NCBI RefSeq assembly: GCF_002975435.1
Contig: NZ_PCPT01000007.1
Span: 111,129-175,128, forward strand
Direction of reading: 5' to 3'
Length of the DNA: 64,000 nucleotides
Source: Arthrobacter sp. MYb227
Lineage (GTDB): Bacteria > Actinomycetota > Actinomycetes > Actinomycetales > Micrococcaceae
Part shown: positions 46,305 through 54,568 of the stretch, one piece after another
Layout: each line of letters opens with the position of its first letter
Position numbering within the stretch: the stretch's first letter is position 1
Notes under the pieces: generated by a model
Told to the model about the DNA's origin: nothing
The model's input: the letters and a program-made list of their open reading frames with translations, nothing else
Database searches by the model: none
Made by a program: the position numbers and the translations under genes

Positions 46305-47317
46305 AGCTGCGCTACGGACGGCAACAATGCGGCCCCAAGGGCAGCAACCGGCACGTCGGAGGGCAACAGTTCAAAACGATCGGCCAGTTCAAGGGCGGCC
46401 ACAAAATCTGAGGTGGACGCATCACGGGTTAACTCCGAGCGTATCCCGTTTTCTAGTGCTTTTCCCAACGCGCATAGCCCGCCACCGAGCACAATTCGCT
46501 CCGCACCGGTGGTCAGCACCAATAATTGTAGCGAGAGTGCAATGCCGTGGCAGAGCACCCGTGCGGCATGTGCTGCCCGCTGATCCCCGGCGGCCGCCGC
46601 GGCAAAGGGGTCACGTCCGCGCCCCGCCGGAACATTCCAAAGGCGGTCAAGCGCCGAGCCCGAGGCGATGGTTTCTAAACAACCAAATTGTCCACATTTA
46701 CATGGTGCTCCACCGGCTACCGGTAGGTGACCAATTTCTCCCACGATGCCATCGCGGCCCCGGACCACCTGCCCGTCACGCACCACCGCTGCCGCCAACC
46801 CGGTACCCACGTTGAGGTAGGCAAGAATTTGGTGTTCGGGCTTGTGGGCGGTGATACGTGCGGTAGCTAGGCTGCCACCAGCCGTGGAGCCGGAACGCAC
46901 GGCAGCTAGCCGGGCCGCGGCAGCACGGGCTCGCATGAGCTGGTCGGCACCCAACGCCGCTGCCTTCACATCGTTTTCGATGCTGACCTCAAGACCCAGC
47001 GCCTCGGATAAGCCAGCACGTAGATCCATGGAGCTGACCCCCAGATTCACTGCGTGGCGGACCCGGCCGGTGAGCGGATCAACAAGCCCTGGCATACAAG
47101 CCCCGGCACGTTGTGGAAGGGTGTGGCTGTCATCGGGTGTGAGAGCAAGTTCTGCGGAAACCTGTGCCAGTGCGGCCTTGGCAAGCATTGCGGCAACGGC
47201 GATCACCTCGGCAGGACCATGACCCGACGGTGCGGTATGCAGCGCGGCCACCGAACCATCGGCGCGCAGGATCGCGGCAGCGGTTTTGGTACCACCAATA
47301 TCAAGACCTAGTTTCAT
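46301..47317 (-). CDS. ROK-family N-acetylglucosamine (amino sugar) kinase
   Basis: Phosphorylates an N-acetylated amino sugar with ATP. The 338-residue protein has the phosphate loop LDIGGTKTAAA, the zinc-binding ROK signature GGAPCKCGQFGCLE, the sugar-contact stretch DGIVGEIGHLPV, and no DNA-binding domain. The frame is open to 47425, but ATG at 47317 overlaps the nagZ stop by four bases and starts MKLGLDIGG, so it is the start. Its place between nagZ and nagB points to GlcNAc, or possibly MurNAc, as substrate. A GlcNAc-6-P deacetylase (nagA) is needed next and is not in the window. Confidence 0.9.
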   Translation of the reverse strand: MKLGLDIGGTKTAAAILRADGSVAALHTAPSGHGPAEVIAVAAMLAKAALAQVSAELALTPDDSHTLPQRAGACMPGLVDPLTGRVRHAVNLGVSSMDLRAGLSEALGLEVSIENDVKAAALGADQLMRARAAAARLAAVRSGSTAGGSLATARITAHKPEHQILAYLNVGTGLAAAVVRDGQVVRGRDGIVGEIGHLPVAGGAPCKCGQFGCLETIASGSALDRLWNVPAGRGRDPFAAAAAGDQRAAHAARVLCHGIALSLQLLVLTTGAERIVLGGGLCALGKALENGIRSELTRDASTSDFVAALELADRFELLPSDVPVAALGAALLPSVAQL

Positions 47318-48792
47318 GCTCTCAATCCACCGATGTGCGGGGCCAACAAACCGACAAGGGCCCTCGAGACGCTGCGCGAAGCACCAAAGGTGACCAGATC
47401 GGCACCGCCGCGTGGCCAACCACATTCAACGACGATGACTCGGTGCCCCTGAGCCCGCAAGGAATCTGCGAGCCCCCAGATCTGGTGAGCCGGATCGAGT
47501 CCTCGACCAATGAGCGCGATCTTTGCCGCGGGCCCAACATTTGTTAGCTCGCTTGCGGCATCTAGTGCGCGAGCACCCCACGGCACCTGACCAACTGCCA
47601 TATTTGCTTCGGTTTCAAGCTGTACAAGCACGGGTTGCGCCGCATCGGCAAGCCAGGCACGTGCCGCGTCGCTGAGTTCGAAGGCGGCGGTAATGCGTGC
47701 CTGATCCGGTGTGCTCCCGGCCCCCGCGGCGGGGCGCGGTGGATAATCACGCGTGAGCTTCGCGGTACGCGCCGCTGCCTCACGCAATCGGCTCGGGGCC
47801 AGCTGACCGTTGTGCACCGAAGCAACGATTGCCTCAAGGATGCCCTCGTAACGTTCGGGTGTGGTTTCCGAGCCCAGGCAGAGCAGATCGGCCCCGGCGG
47901 CTAGGGCACGGACGGCGGCAATCTCGATGCCGGTTTGGGCGCTGGCGCCGGCCATATCAAGTGCATCGGTAATGATGGCGCCCTCAAAGCCCAGAGAATC
48001 ACGCAGCAACCCTCCCAAAATGGCGGGGGAGAAGGTTGCGGGGTTTTCTGCATCGAGCACCGGAACCATGATGTGACTTGTCATAATGCTTGCCACGTTG
48101 GCGGCGATGGCCGCGCCAAAAGGAACCAGTTCACGCTCCCGTAGCGTCTGCAGATCCACCTCAATAGTGGGCAGCGCCAGATGGGAGTCTGTTGCGGTAT
48201 CCCCGTGGCCGGGGAAGTGCTTGGCGCAGGCAGCAACTCCTGCACCTTGTAACCCGGTGGTCCAGGCCGCGGTGTGTGTTGCAACGTGGCTGGCATCTGC
48301 ACCAAAGCTGCGCACCCCAATGACCGGGTTGGCTGCTGTTGAATTTACATCGGCATCGGGTGCCAAATTCAGGTTGAATCCCAACGAGTTCAGTTCATCG
48401 GCAATTGCCGCTGCCGAGGAAGCGGTAGTGGCGGGATCATCGATGCGGCCCAAGACCGCGTTGCCCGGTTGGTTGGATCCGGTCAAATAGTGCAGGCGGG
48501 TGACATCGCCCCCCTCCTCATCCAGGGTCAACAATACGGAGGAAGAAACCGCGCGTAGTTGTCCCATGAGCGTTGCCAGTTGCGCGGGGGAGCTGAGGTT
48601 AGTGCCGTAGATGCAGACCGAACCCAGCCCGGCCTTCAATGCAGTAGCGATCCAGTTAGGCATCACCATGCCTTGGAACCCGGGCATCAGGGTGCCGGCG
48701 GCCAGAATACGTAGTTCCGCTCTGGAAGGCAGCGTGGATTCCGTGGCCTGTGTGGAATCCGAAGACAGCGAAGAAGTAGACATGTGACTCAT
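47314..48792 (-). CDS. nagZ: GH3 beta-N-acetylglucosaminidase/phosphorylase (NagZ)
   Basis: Cleaves beta-linked GlcNAc from short sugars. The 492-residue protein has the NagZ active-site loop KHFPGHGDTATDSH with the catalytic His/Asp dyad and the nucleophile Asp in IITDALDMAGA. There is no signal peptide, so it acts in the cytoplasm after uptake. It has an extra C-terminal domain of about 130 residues compared with E. coli NagZ. Two-domain actinobacterial relatives (Cellulomonas Nag3) act as GlcNAc phosphorylases, so phosphorolysis is possible here. Cotranscribed with the permeases (one-base overlap) and nagK. Confidence 0.93.
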   Translation of the reverse strand: MSHMSTSSLSSDSTQATESTLPSRAELRILAAGTLMPGFQGMVMPNWIATALKAGLGSVCIYGTNLSSPAQLATLMGQLRAVSSSVLLTLDEEGGDVTRLHYLTGSNQPGNAVLGRIDDPATTASSAAAIADELNSLGFNLNLAPDADVNSTAANPVIGVRSFGADASHVATHTAAWTTGLQGAGVAACAKHFPGHGDTATDSHLALPTIEVDLQTLRERELVPFGAAIAANVASIMTSHIMVPVLDAENPATFSPAILGGLLRDSLGFEGAIITDALDMAGASAQTGIEIAAVRALAAGADLLCLGSETTPERYEGILEAIVASVHNGQLAPSRLREAAARTAKLTRDYPPRPAAGAGSTPDQARITAAFELSDAARAWLADAAQPVLVQLETEANMAVGQVPWGARALDAASELTNVGPAAKIALIGRGLDPAHQIWGLADSLRAQGHRVIVVECGWPRGGADLVTFGASRSVSRALVGLLAPHIGGLRA

Positions 48793-49631
48793 TAGCCCTT
48801 TACCGCCCCGCCGACCAGGCCGGAGGACATCTTAGATTGAACGATCATGAAGAAGATGATCACCGGCACGGCAACCATCATGGAGGCGGCCATGACCAGG
48901 CCCCAGTCGGTTTCGCGGGTGGCCGAGGCCTGCACAAAGCCGCGCAGCCACAGCGGCAGCGTCTTCATCTGGTCCTCGGTCATCACCACCAGGGCGACGG
49001 TGAATTCGTTCCAGGCCTGCAAGAAGGCATACACGCCGGAGGCTACAAGCCCGGGGGCCAGCAACGGGAAGGTGATCCGCATGAAGGCGGCGGTACGCGA
49101 GAGCCCATCGACCATTCCGGCCTCCTCGAGTTCGGCCGGGACACCTGCAACGAAGCCGCGCAGCATCCAAATGGTGAACGGGATGACCGCTGCGGTGTAG
49201 AGCAGGGTCAGGCCCAACACGTTGTTCAGCAACCCCACGGAGCTCATCATCTTGTACTGGGCGATGAACATGCCTTCGGCCGGGAGCATTTGGATCAGCA
49301 ACATGGCCAGGATGAAGGACTTACGTCCCTTGAACTTGAAACGGGAAATGGCCAGCGCACCCAGGAACGCGACGAACAGTGCGATGGCGACCGTGGTCAA
49401 GGTGACGGTCAGTGAGATGCCCAGGGCGGCGACGAATTTTCCATCGACGAACACTGCCTTGAAGTTATCAAGTGAGCCGCCGAAGGGCAAGAAGGTGGGG
49501 GTGGTTGACTGCAAGACCGCGTTGGGTAGGAAGGAGGAGTTGAACATCCAGTAGACCGGGAAGGCCCAGATCAGGGCGACGGCCACGGCAACGATGGTCC
49601 AAACACCTGTGGAGATCGATTTGATCTTCAT
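48792..49631 (-). CDS. carbohydrate ABC transporter permease (MalG-like)
   Basis: A 279-residue inner-membrane permease with six helices and the EAA loop EEAGMVDGLSRTAAFMRITFPLLAPG that docks the ATPase. It ends with the usual charged tail KMSSGLVGGAVKG. The stop and nagZ start overlap (TAATG). It forms the channel with the permease encoded at 49633-50601; no ATPase gene is in the operon, so a shared MsiK-type ATPase encoded elsewhere is presumed. Confidence 0.93.
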   Translation of the reverse strand: MKIKSISTGVWTIVAVAVALIWAFPVYWMFNSSFLPNAVLQSTTPTFLPFGGSLDNFKAVFVDGKFVAALGISLTVTLTTVAIALFVAFLGALAISRFKFKGRKSFILAMLLIQMLPAEGMFIAQYKMMSSVGLLNNVLGLTLLYTAAVIPFTIWMLRGFVAGVPAELEEAGMVDGLSRTAAFMRITFPLLAPGLVASGVYAFLQAWNEFTVALVVMTEDQMKTLPLWLRGFVQASATRETDWGLVMAASMMVAVPVIIFFMIVQSKMSSGLVGGAVKG

Positions 49632-49632
49632 A

Positions 49633-50601
49633 TTAGTTTTCCTCCTTCATCAGCGAGCGCACGTAGTACCAGCTGATGGCAATGGTGATGATGAGCATCA
49701 GGATTGACACGGCGCTTGCCGCACCAAAATCTCCCGAGCCGACGCCCATTTGGTAGATGTAGGTGCCCAAGAGGTTTGTCTCATTGGCGACCCCGCCGGC
49801 ATCCTGCAGCAATTTGATCTGGGTGAAGACGCGCAGGTCCCAGATCAGTTGGAGCAGCAGCACGATCGAGAGGACCGGGGCGATCAGCGGCATGATGATG
49901 AAGCGGATGCGTTGGATGCCGGTGGCACCATCCATGGCCGCGGCCTCCAGGACTTCCTCGGAGATCTGCGTGAGCCCGGCGTAGATGCTGAGCGCGACGA
50001 AGGGCACTGACATCCAGATGACGATGATCAGCGCGATGATGAAGAAGGTGAGCGGTTCGGCGAGCCAATTGTGGCCCTCGGCGTCGAACCCAAATTTGGT
50101 CAGCAGCCAGTTCAGTACGCCGCGGCGCCAGTCAACCAGCCAGACCCAGACGGTCATGGCCGCGACAACGGGCATGGCCCAGGCCAGCAGCATGGAAATC
50201 TGCAGGATAATGCGGGCCACGGTTCCCACACGCTTCATCAGGATCGCGAAGAGGAAGCCGATCAGCACGGTGATGGAAGCGGCCAGCAGACAGAAAAGTA
50301 GCGAGCGGCCCAGCACCACCCAGAAGTTGGTATCTGCAAGCAGTGCCGCATAGTTATCAAATCCAACAAATTCCGGTGCGGCACCGAATTGTTGTTTCAG
50401 GCCGAATTTTTGGAAGCTCGTATAGATCTGCCAACCAACCGGGTAACCCAGAGCGGCGATGAGGATGATCAGCGTGGGGGTGATCAGTAGAAGGGGGACC
50501 TTCGACTGACGCTTCTTAACGATGGGTGGGGAAGTAGCGGCGCTGGCCGGTGCTACCGGTTGCGGTTGCTGCGCCGGTGGGGCCGGGGCTGGGGTTGGCA
50601 T
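49633..50601 (-). CDS. carbohydrate ABC transporter permease (MalF/UgpA-like)
   Basis: A 322-residue permease with a 30-residue Pro/Ala-rich cytoplasmic start, six helices and the EAA loop EVLEAAAMDGATGIQRIRFIIMPLIAP. It lies one base upstream of the MalG-like gene and downstream of the binding-protein gene, the usual order for sugar importers of the CUT1 class. Confidence 0.93.
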   Translation of the reverse strand: MPTPAPAPPAQQPQPVAPASAATSPPIVKKRQSKVPLLLITPTLIILIAALGYPVGWQIYTSFQKFGLKQQFGAAPEFVGFDNYAALLADTNFWVVLGRSLLFCLLAASITVLIGFLFAILMKRVGTVARIILQISMLLAWAMPVVAAMTVWVWLVDWRRGVLNWLLTKFGFDAEGHNWLAEPLTFFIIALIIVIWMSVPFVALSIYAGLTQISEEVLEAAAMDGATGIQRIRFIIMPLIAPVLSIVLLLQLIWDLRVFTQIKLLQDAGGVANETNLLGTYIYQMGVGSGDFGAASAVSILMLIITIAISWYYVRSLMKEEN

Positions 50602-50731
50602 GAGCTTGAGTGGGCCTTTCGTCTCGGACCCGCTTCCTTCCGCGGTGAGCGGTGGGGGCGGACCGACGTGCTGGAAGTGCTAAACACGGTGGTGGTCGGG
50701 GCGCAGAGCGCGCCCCGACCACCACCAGTTG

Positions 50732-52108
50732 TTACTTAAGGTTCAGCATCGGGGAGATCTTGGCGTCGTACTCTTTCGCCAGTGCCTCGAGGTCTGCTGC
50801 ATCGCGGATCTTGCCGAAGAATTCTTCGAGGATCATCGAGGATTCAACAGCTGCCCAGCCCGGGGCTGCCGGGGTGAGCTTGGAGTTTGATGCCGAGGCA
50901 ATGGCTGCCTGAGCGAACTGGTCATCGCCCATGGAAGCGAAGTAATCCGAGTTTGCCGGGCCCAGGCCGTTCTTGCCGAGCATGTTCTGGTAGTCGGAGG
51001 AGAAGATAATGCGCATCAATTCCTTGGCCAGATCCTGGTTCTGGGACTTGGCGGAGATCCCGATGTTGGAGCCACCGGCGAGGACCGGTGCCGGTGCGCC
51101 ATCGTTGCCCGGAAGGACCAGGGTGGAGAACTTTGTATCGTTCCACTCGCGTACGTCCTTGCCGTCCTTCTTGGTCAGATCACCAATTGACCAGTGGGCC
51201 CAGCCCGGTGCCATGATGGTTGCCGCGGAAAGTGAGGTCTTGCCGGTGGGCTTGCCCTCATCGTCAAGGATCTGATCTGCATCGTTAATGTAGAGCCACG
51301 GGGCAGCATCCTTGGCATCCGAGGGTGCCTTGGAGGCGTGCTTCTGCAGATCCTGCAACTGGGCCAGTCCCTTGAGGGTATTGGCATCGGCGAGGGTTGA
51401 GACCCATGCGTCGCCGTCCTTCTTGGCCAGCTCTCCACCATTGGCAAAGATCCAGGAGATGCCGTTGCGCCAGTCCTGGCCGCCGAGGAAGAAACCGGAG
51501 AAGTTCTTGATCTCGCGTGGGTTCTTTTCCGCGATGGTCTTGACCGCGGTGTTGAACTCATCAAGGGTCTTAGGAGTTTCTACCCCTGCTTCCTTCCACA
51601 CATCCGCACGCTGGAAGAGGTAACGCGATCCGGCGTAGTACGGCAGGGTGAAGTTCTTGCCGTCAACGGCGCCGGCCTCGACGAAGGAGGGGATCAGCTT
51701 ATCCCCGCCGAGTTCTTCGAACATGTCCGAGATGTCGGTGAAGGCACCAATATTGGTGAAGGTCGGGGACTGGGTGTTGCCCATTTCCACGACGTCCGGG
51801 GTGTTGTTGGCATCGGGCAGCGCGGTGGTCATCTTGGTGACAAGATCGCCCCAGCCCTGCTCCTCAATCTTTAGCGTTGCGCCGGTCTTGGTCTTGAAGG
51901 TGTCCTTCAGATAGGTGCGCAGTTCGTCCGGGGTATCCCCGCCGGCAAGCCAGAGGGTGAGTGACTTATCGGCATTGCTCGCAGATGATGTTGCGGCACC
52001 TGTGCTGGCCGGGGCATCGGAGGCAGCGGGTGATCCGCTTCCGCCACAGGCGCTCAGCGTCAGTGCTGCGGCGGTTGTAAGAGCCGCAAGCCCAAGATAC
52101 TTCTTCAT
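50732..52108 (-). CDS. extracellular sugar-binding lipoprotein (ABC importer)
   Basis: Captures the sugar outside the membrane and delivers it to the two permeases. The 458-residue protein begins MKKYLGLAALTTAAALTLSACGG: a lipoprotein signal with lipobox LSAC, so the mature protein is lipid-anchored. A Ser/Ala-rich linker follows, then a family 1 solute-binding fold. The frame is open three codons further to a TTG (52123), but ATG at 52108 has AAAGGA at a good distance. An inverted repeat at 52137-52157 lies in its leader. GlcNAc or chitobiose as ligand is inferred from operon context. Confidence 0.92.
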   Translation of the reverse strand: MKKYLGLAALTTAAALTLSACGGSGSPAASDAPASTGAATSSASNADKSLTLWLAGGDTPDELRTYLKDTFKTKTGATLKIEEQGWGDLVTKMTTALPDANNTPDVVEMGNTQSPTFTNIGAFTDISDMFEELGGDKLIPSFVEAGAVDGKNFTLPYYAGSRYLFQRADVWKEAGVETPKTLDEFNTAVKTIAEKNPREIKNFSGFFLGGQDWRNGISWIFANGGELAKKDGDAWVSTLADANTLKGLAQLQDLQKHASKAPSDAKDAAPWLYINDADQILDDEGKPTGKTSLSAATIMAPGWAHWSIGDLTKKDGKDVREWNDTKFSTLVLPGNDGAPAPVLAGGSNIGISAKSQNQDLAKELMRIIFSSDYQNMLGKNGLGPANSDYFASMGDDQFAQAAIASASNSKLTPAAPGWAAVESSMILEEFFGKIRDAADLEALAKEYDAKISPMLNLK

Positions 52109-52136
52109 TGGAGATCCTTTCAAAGGGGGGTGAAAC

Positions 52137-52157
52137 GGGTTTACTGCGGGTAAACCC
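52137..52157. promoter_or_regulatory. inverted repeat upstream of the sugar-binding lipoprotein gene
   Basis: GGGTTTAC-TGCGG-GTAAACCC has perfect eight-base arms and ends 29 bases before the start codon. It could be an operator for the ROK regulator or a leader hairpin in the gap between the regulator and binding-protein genes. Confidence 0.45.
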
Positions 52158-52229
52158 CATGCGAAGGGTCGAACATTTCTAGCCGGGTAGTGCTCCGGGG
52201 TACTGCGGGGGGGCTAACCCCCAGGGGGG

Positions 52230-53381
52230 TCAGGCCACTCCTAGCTGGTTCCAAAGAACCATGACGGCGGTGCCGCGCAGAACCACATCTTGTGGTTCCT
52301 TGGCAAGCCGCACCTGTACCAGGGGTGGTCTGTGTGGAAGCATGCGCGCGGTCAAGGTCTTTTCGACGTTGTCGCGCAGCGTTCCTTCCAAAAGGTGTGC
52401 CGGTCCGGAGAGGACTACTTCGGCTAAATCGAGGGCACCCACGATGGGTGCAAGGGCCACGGCAAGGCGCTCGCCGGCAATTTCAAGAACCGTGGTGGCG
52501 GCTGCCTGCGGATCGCTGGCAGCAGAAGCCTGGGCCAGGCCGCGTTCGAGGAAGGGGACCGAGAGCCAGGTTTCTAGGCAGCCGTGTTTCCCGCATTTGC
52601 ATTCCAGGCCGCCATCGGTGCCCACGACCACGTGGCCGATTTCTCCCGCCGCCGAGTGCACGCCGCGGGCGCGTTGACCATTGACCATCAGTCCGGCACC
52701 AACACCGCGGCCGACCTTGACCAGGATCATGTCATGTGCGCCGCCGCCGAAGGTGAATTCGGCAAGGACTGCGGCGTCGGCATCGTTTGCGACAAGGGTT
52801 GGGAGGCTCGTTGTGGTTTCGATCAGTTCGCGCAGCGGAAGGTCTTTCCATGCGAGGTTGGGGGCCGTGAGGACGACCCCGTCGGCATCCACGATGCCCG
52901 GGGTGCCAACCCCAATGCCCAGCAGTGGTGCCGTTGCTAGATCGATGGCGCGGTTGACCAGGTCCAGGACCAGGTGTGTGACTTCTTCACCTTTTTCCTC
53001 GCCGGTGAGTGTTTCAACGCGGTGCAGGATGTTTCCATCGAGATCGAGGACTGCTGCGCGAAGTGCCGAGTTTTCGGCGAGGTCTAGGCCAATGATTTGT
53101 AGGCCCGTGCGGTTTAGATCGACCATGATTGCTGGTTTTCCGGGTCGGATGCGCTCGGACTGGCCGAGTTCGATGACATGACCACGTTCGAGGAGCTCCG
53201 AGATGAGATCCGAAACTGTGACGCGGGTCAGTCCCAGGGTGCGGGAGAGATCCGCGCGACTCATGGGGCCGGTTGAGTGCAGGGTTTGCAGGGCTAACGC
53301 GAGGTTGTGTGCACGGCCGTGTGAGGGCAGTGCGGCGGTGTTATTCGCCATGCTGCGCAGGGGTCCTCGTGAGGTGGTCAT
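52230..53381 (-). CDS. ROK-family transcriptional regulator of the GlcNAc operon
   Basis: A 383-residue repressor with an N-terminal winged helix-turn-helix (about 20-75, MSRADLSRTLGLTRVTVSD) and a ROK sugar-binding domain carrying the zinc signature ECKCGKHGCLETW and GEIGHVVVG. It probably senses GlcNAc or GlcNAc-6-P. First gene of the nag operon, same strand. No ribosome binding site precedes the ATG, but a -10-like TTTACT lies seven bases upstream with an inverted repeat over it, pointing to a leaderless, self-repressed mRNA. A GC-rich stretch at 52200-52230 follows the gene. Confidence 0.92.
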   Translation of the reverse strand: MTTSRGPLRSMANNTAALPSHGRAHNLALALQTLHSTGPMSRADLSRTLGLTRVTVSDLISELLERGHVIELGQSERIRPGKPAIMVDLNRTGLQIIGLDLAENSALRAAVLDLDGNILHRVETLTGEEKGEEVTHLVLDLVNRAIDLATAPLLGIGVGTPGIVDADGVVLTAPNLAWKDLPLRELIETTTSLPTLVANDADAAVLAEFTFGGGAHDMILVKVGRGVGAGLMVNGQRARGVHSAAGEIGHVVVGTDGGLECKCGKHGCLETWLSVPFLERGLAQASAASDPQAAATTVLEIAGERLAVALAPIVGALDLAEVVLSGPAHLLEGTLRDNVEKTLTARMLPHRPPLVQVRLAKEPQDVVLRGTAVMVLWNQLGVA

Positions 53382-53385
53382 GAGT

Positions 53386-53417
53386 GTTAGTAAACTGTAC
53401 TAACAAACAATCCGCAA
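53386..53417 (-). promoter_or_regulatory. leaderless promoter and operator of the rok-nag operon
   Basis: Minus-strand -35 TTGCGG (53412-53417) and -10 TTTACT (53389-53394) are 17 bases apart, with the ATG seven bases later. The inverted repeat GTTAGT-n7-ACTAAC (53386-53404) covers the -10 box. The half-sites match those at 46292-46304. Confidence 0.55.
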
Positions 53418-53472
53418 GACCGAACGGTGAACTTTTATGGTCGTAATCAAATTGTGACGTGCTCAACAAACG

Positions 53473-53524
53473 CCACTTGTGCGAGTGGACGCCAAAATTA
53501 CTGTGCACTGACGCGGCAGTGCAC
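53473..53524. promoter_or_regulatory. two inverted repeats upstream of the GNAT gene
   Basis: CCACT-TGTGCG-AGTGG (53473-53488) and GTGCACTG-ACGCGG-CAGTGCAC (53503-53524) are both perfect, each with a six-base centre. They lie between the rok promoter and the GNAT gene and could be operators for either. Confidence 0.45.
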
Positions 53525-53622
53525 CCACCACGGGACAGATGAATATTTCTTTGCGTGAGTTTGGCAACAACGCGGCCACCGGCATTCTTGAGAAAGCGCC
53601 GGGGCTGTCACACTTAGAGGTG

Positions 53623-54147
53623 ATGACTACTGCAATTCACCCCGAAGCCAGCACCCTTGTAATTCGCGAAGCGGTCCCCGCCGACTACCCACACATCGCA
53701 CGGATCACCGTCGCGTCATACCTGGATGCGGGCCACTTCGAAGATCCCAACCACGAATACATGCAATTCGTGCAGCAGGTGGCGGCGCGTCACGCGCAAA
53801 CCGAAATTCTTGTTGCCGAACGCGACGGGGTAGTTATTGGTTCGGTAACTCTGGTGCGCCCCGGTAGCGATTATGCGGATATCGCACTCGAAGGCGAACT
53901 CGAATTCCGCATGCTGGTTGTTGACCCGAAGGTGCAACGCTCGGGTGCCGGACGCGCACTGCTCAACGCACTCATTGCCCGTGCCCGTGAAATTGAAGAT
54001 GTACATACGGTGTCACTGACCACCGGTGGGCACTGGGTTGCCGCTCGTGCCCTTTACGAAGCGGATGGCTTCCAGCATGCTTCCGAACGTGACTGGTATG
54101 TGCCAAACACCGAGATCGTGCTCGTCGTTTACACCCTGAAGCTCTAA
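53623..54147 (+). CDS. GNAT-family N-acetyltransferase
   Basis: Acetyl-CoA-dependent acetyltransferase of 174 residues, unknown acceptor. The GNAT fold is clear: LVIREAVPADYPHIARI, then ILVAERDGVVIGSVTLV, the acetyl-CoA loop MLVVDPKVQRSGAGRALL (Q-x-x-G-x-G/A) and the final ALYEADGFQHASE. An in-frame ATG at 53539 would add 28 residues (MNISLREFGNNAATGIL...) that fall outside the domain. Neither start has an ideal ribosome binding site (AGAGG is only two bases before 53623). Monocistronic. Confidence 0.85.
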   Translation: MTTAIHPEASTLVIREAVPADYPHIARITVASYLDAGHFEDPNHEYMQFVQQVAARHAQTEILVAERDGVVIGSVTLVRPGSDYADIALEGELEFRMLVVDPKVQRSGAGRALLNALIARAREIEDVHTVSLTTGGHWVAARALYEADGFQHASERDWYVPNTEIVLVVYTLKL

Positions 54148-54568
54148 CATTCGAGGGATCCATTGGCCGGCTGCCACCCGATAACTAGTGTGCTTCTTGG
54201 CAATGGGGTGGTAGGCGAAGCCTCATGAGGGCAATTTTCTAAGCGTTTTGCCAAGGCCAAGGCGCAAGGCAAATTGCCTCGATCATCTCTGCCAAAACTC
54301 CCGTGATCGAGGGGATCGTGTGTTTTTTCCGGTAGCTAAAAGAGCTAGCGAGATGAGCCAAAAACACGTCCCTGAGGTGGCCCGGTGAAGTGCTGCCGGG
54401 ATTTGCCGAGGCCAGAGGAATTTTTAGGAAGAAATCTTGCCGGCAGATCGTGCGGCAGAGACTAGCTCAACAATGAAGACTTTGTGGGGCTTTGACCCTG
54501 AGTTTTAGCTAGGCTCTTGGCTAGGTGCACACCAGGTACTGCGGTGGCCGAGCATAAGGAGATTCCAC
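54148..54568. other. gene-free region with nested inverted repeats
   Basis: No gene is supported in these 420 bases. CCTCGATCA (54277-54285) pairs perfectly with TGATCGAGG (54304-54312). CGTG plus a T-run (54317-54328) can pair with AAAAACACG (54360-54368), enclosing TAGCT/AGCTA (54333-54347). These could be the GNAT terminator, a small structured RNA, or a decayed element. The right end carries the ribosome binding site AAGGAGA of the next gene. Confidence 0.45.

Noticed and set aside
53539..53622. N-terminal extension of the GNAT protein that looks slightly like a Phd/YefM antitoxin start (ISLREFGNNA)
   Set aside because: Only about 28 residues, no toxin gene nearby, and the GNAT domain is complete without it. 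The likeness is probably chance.
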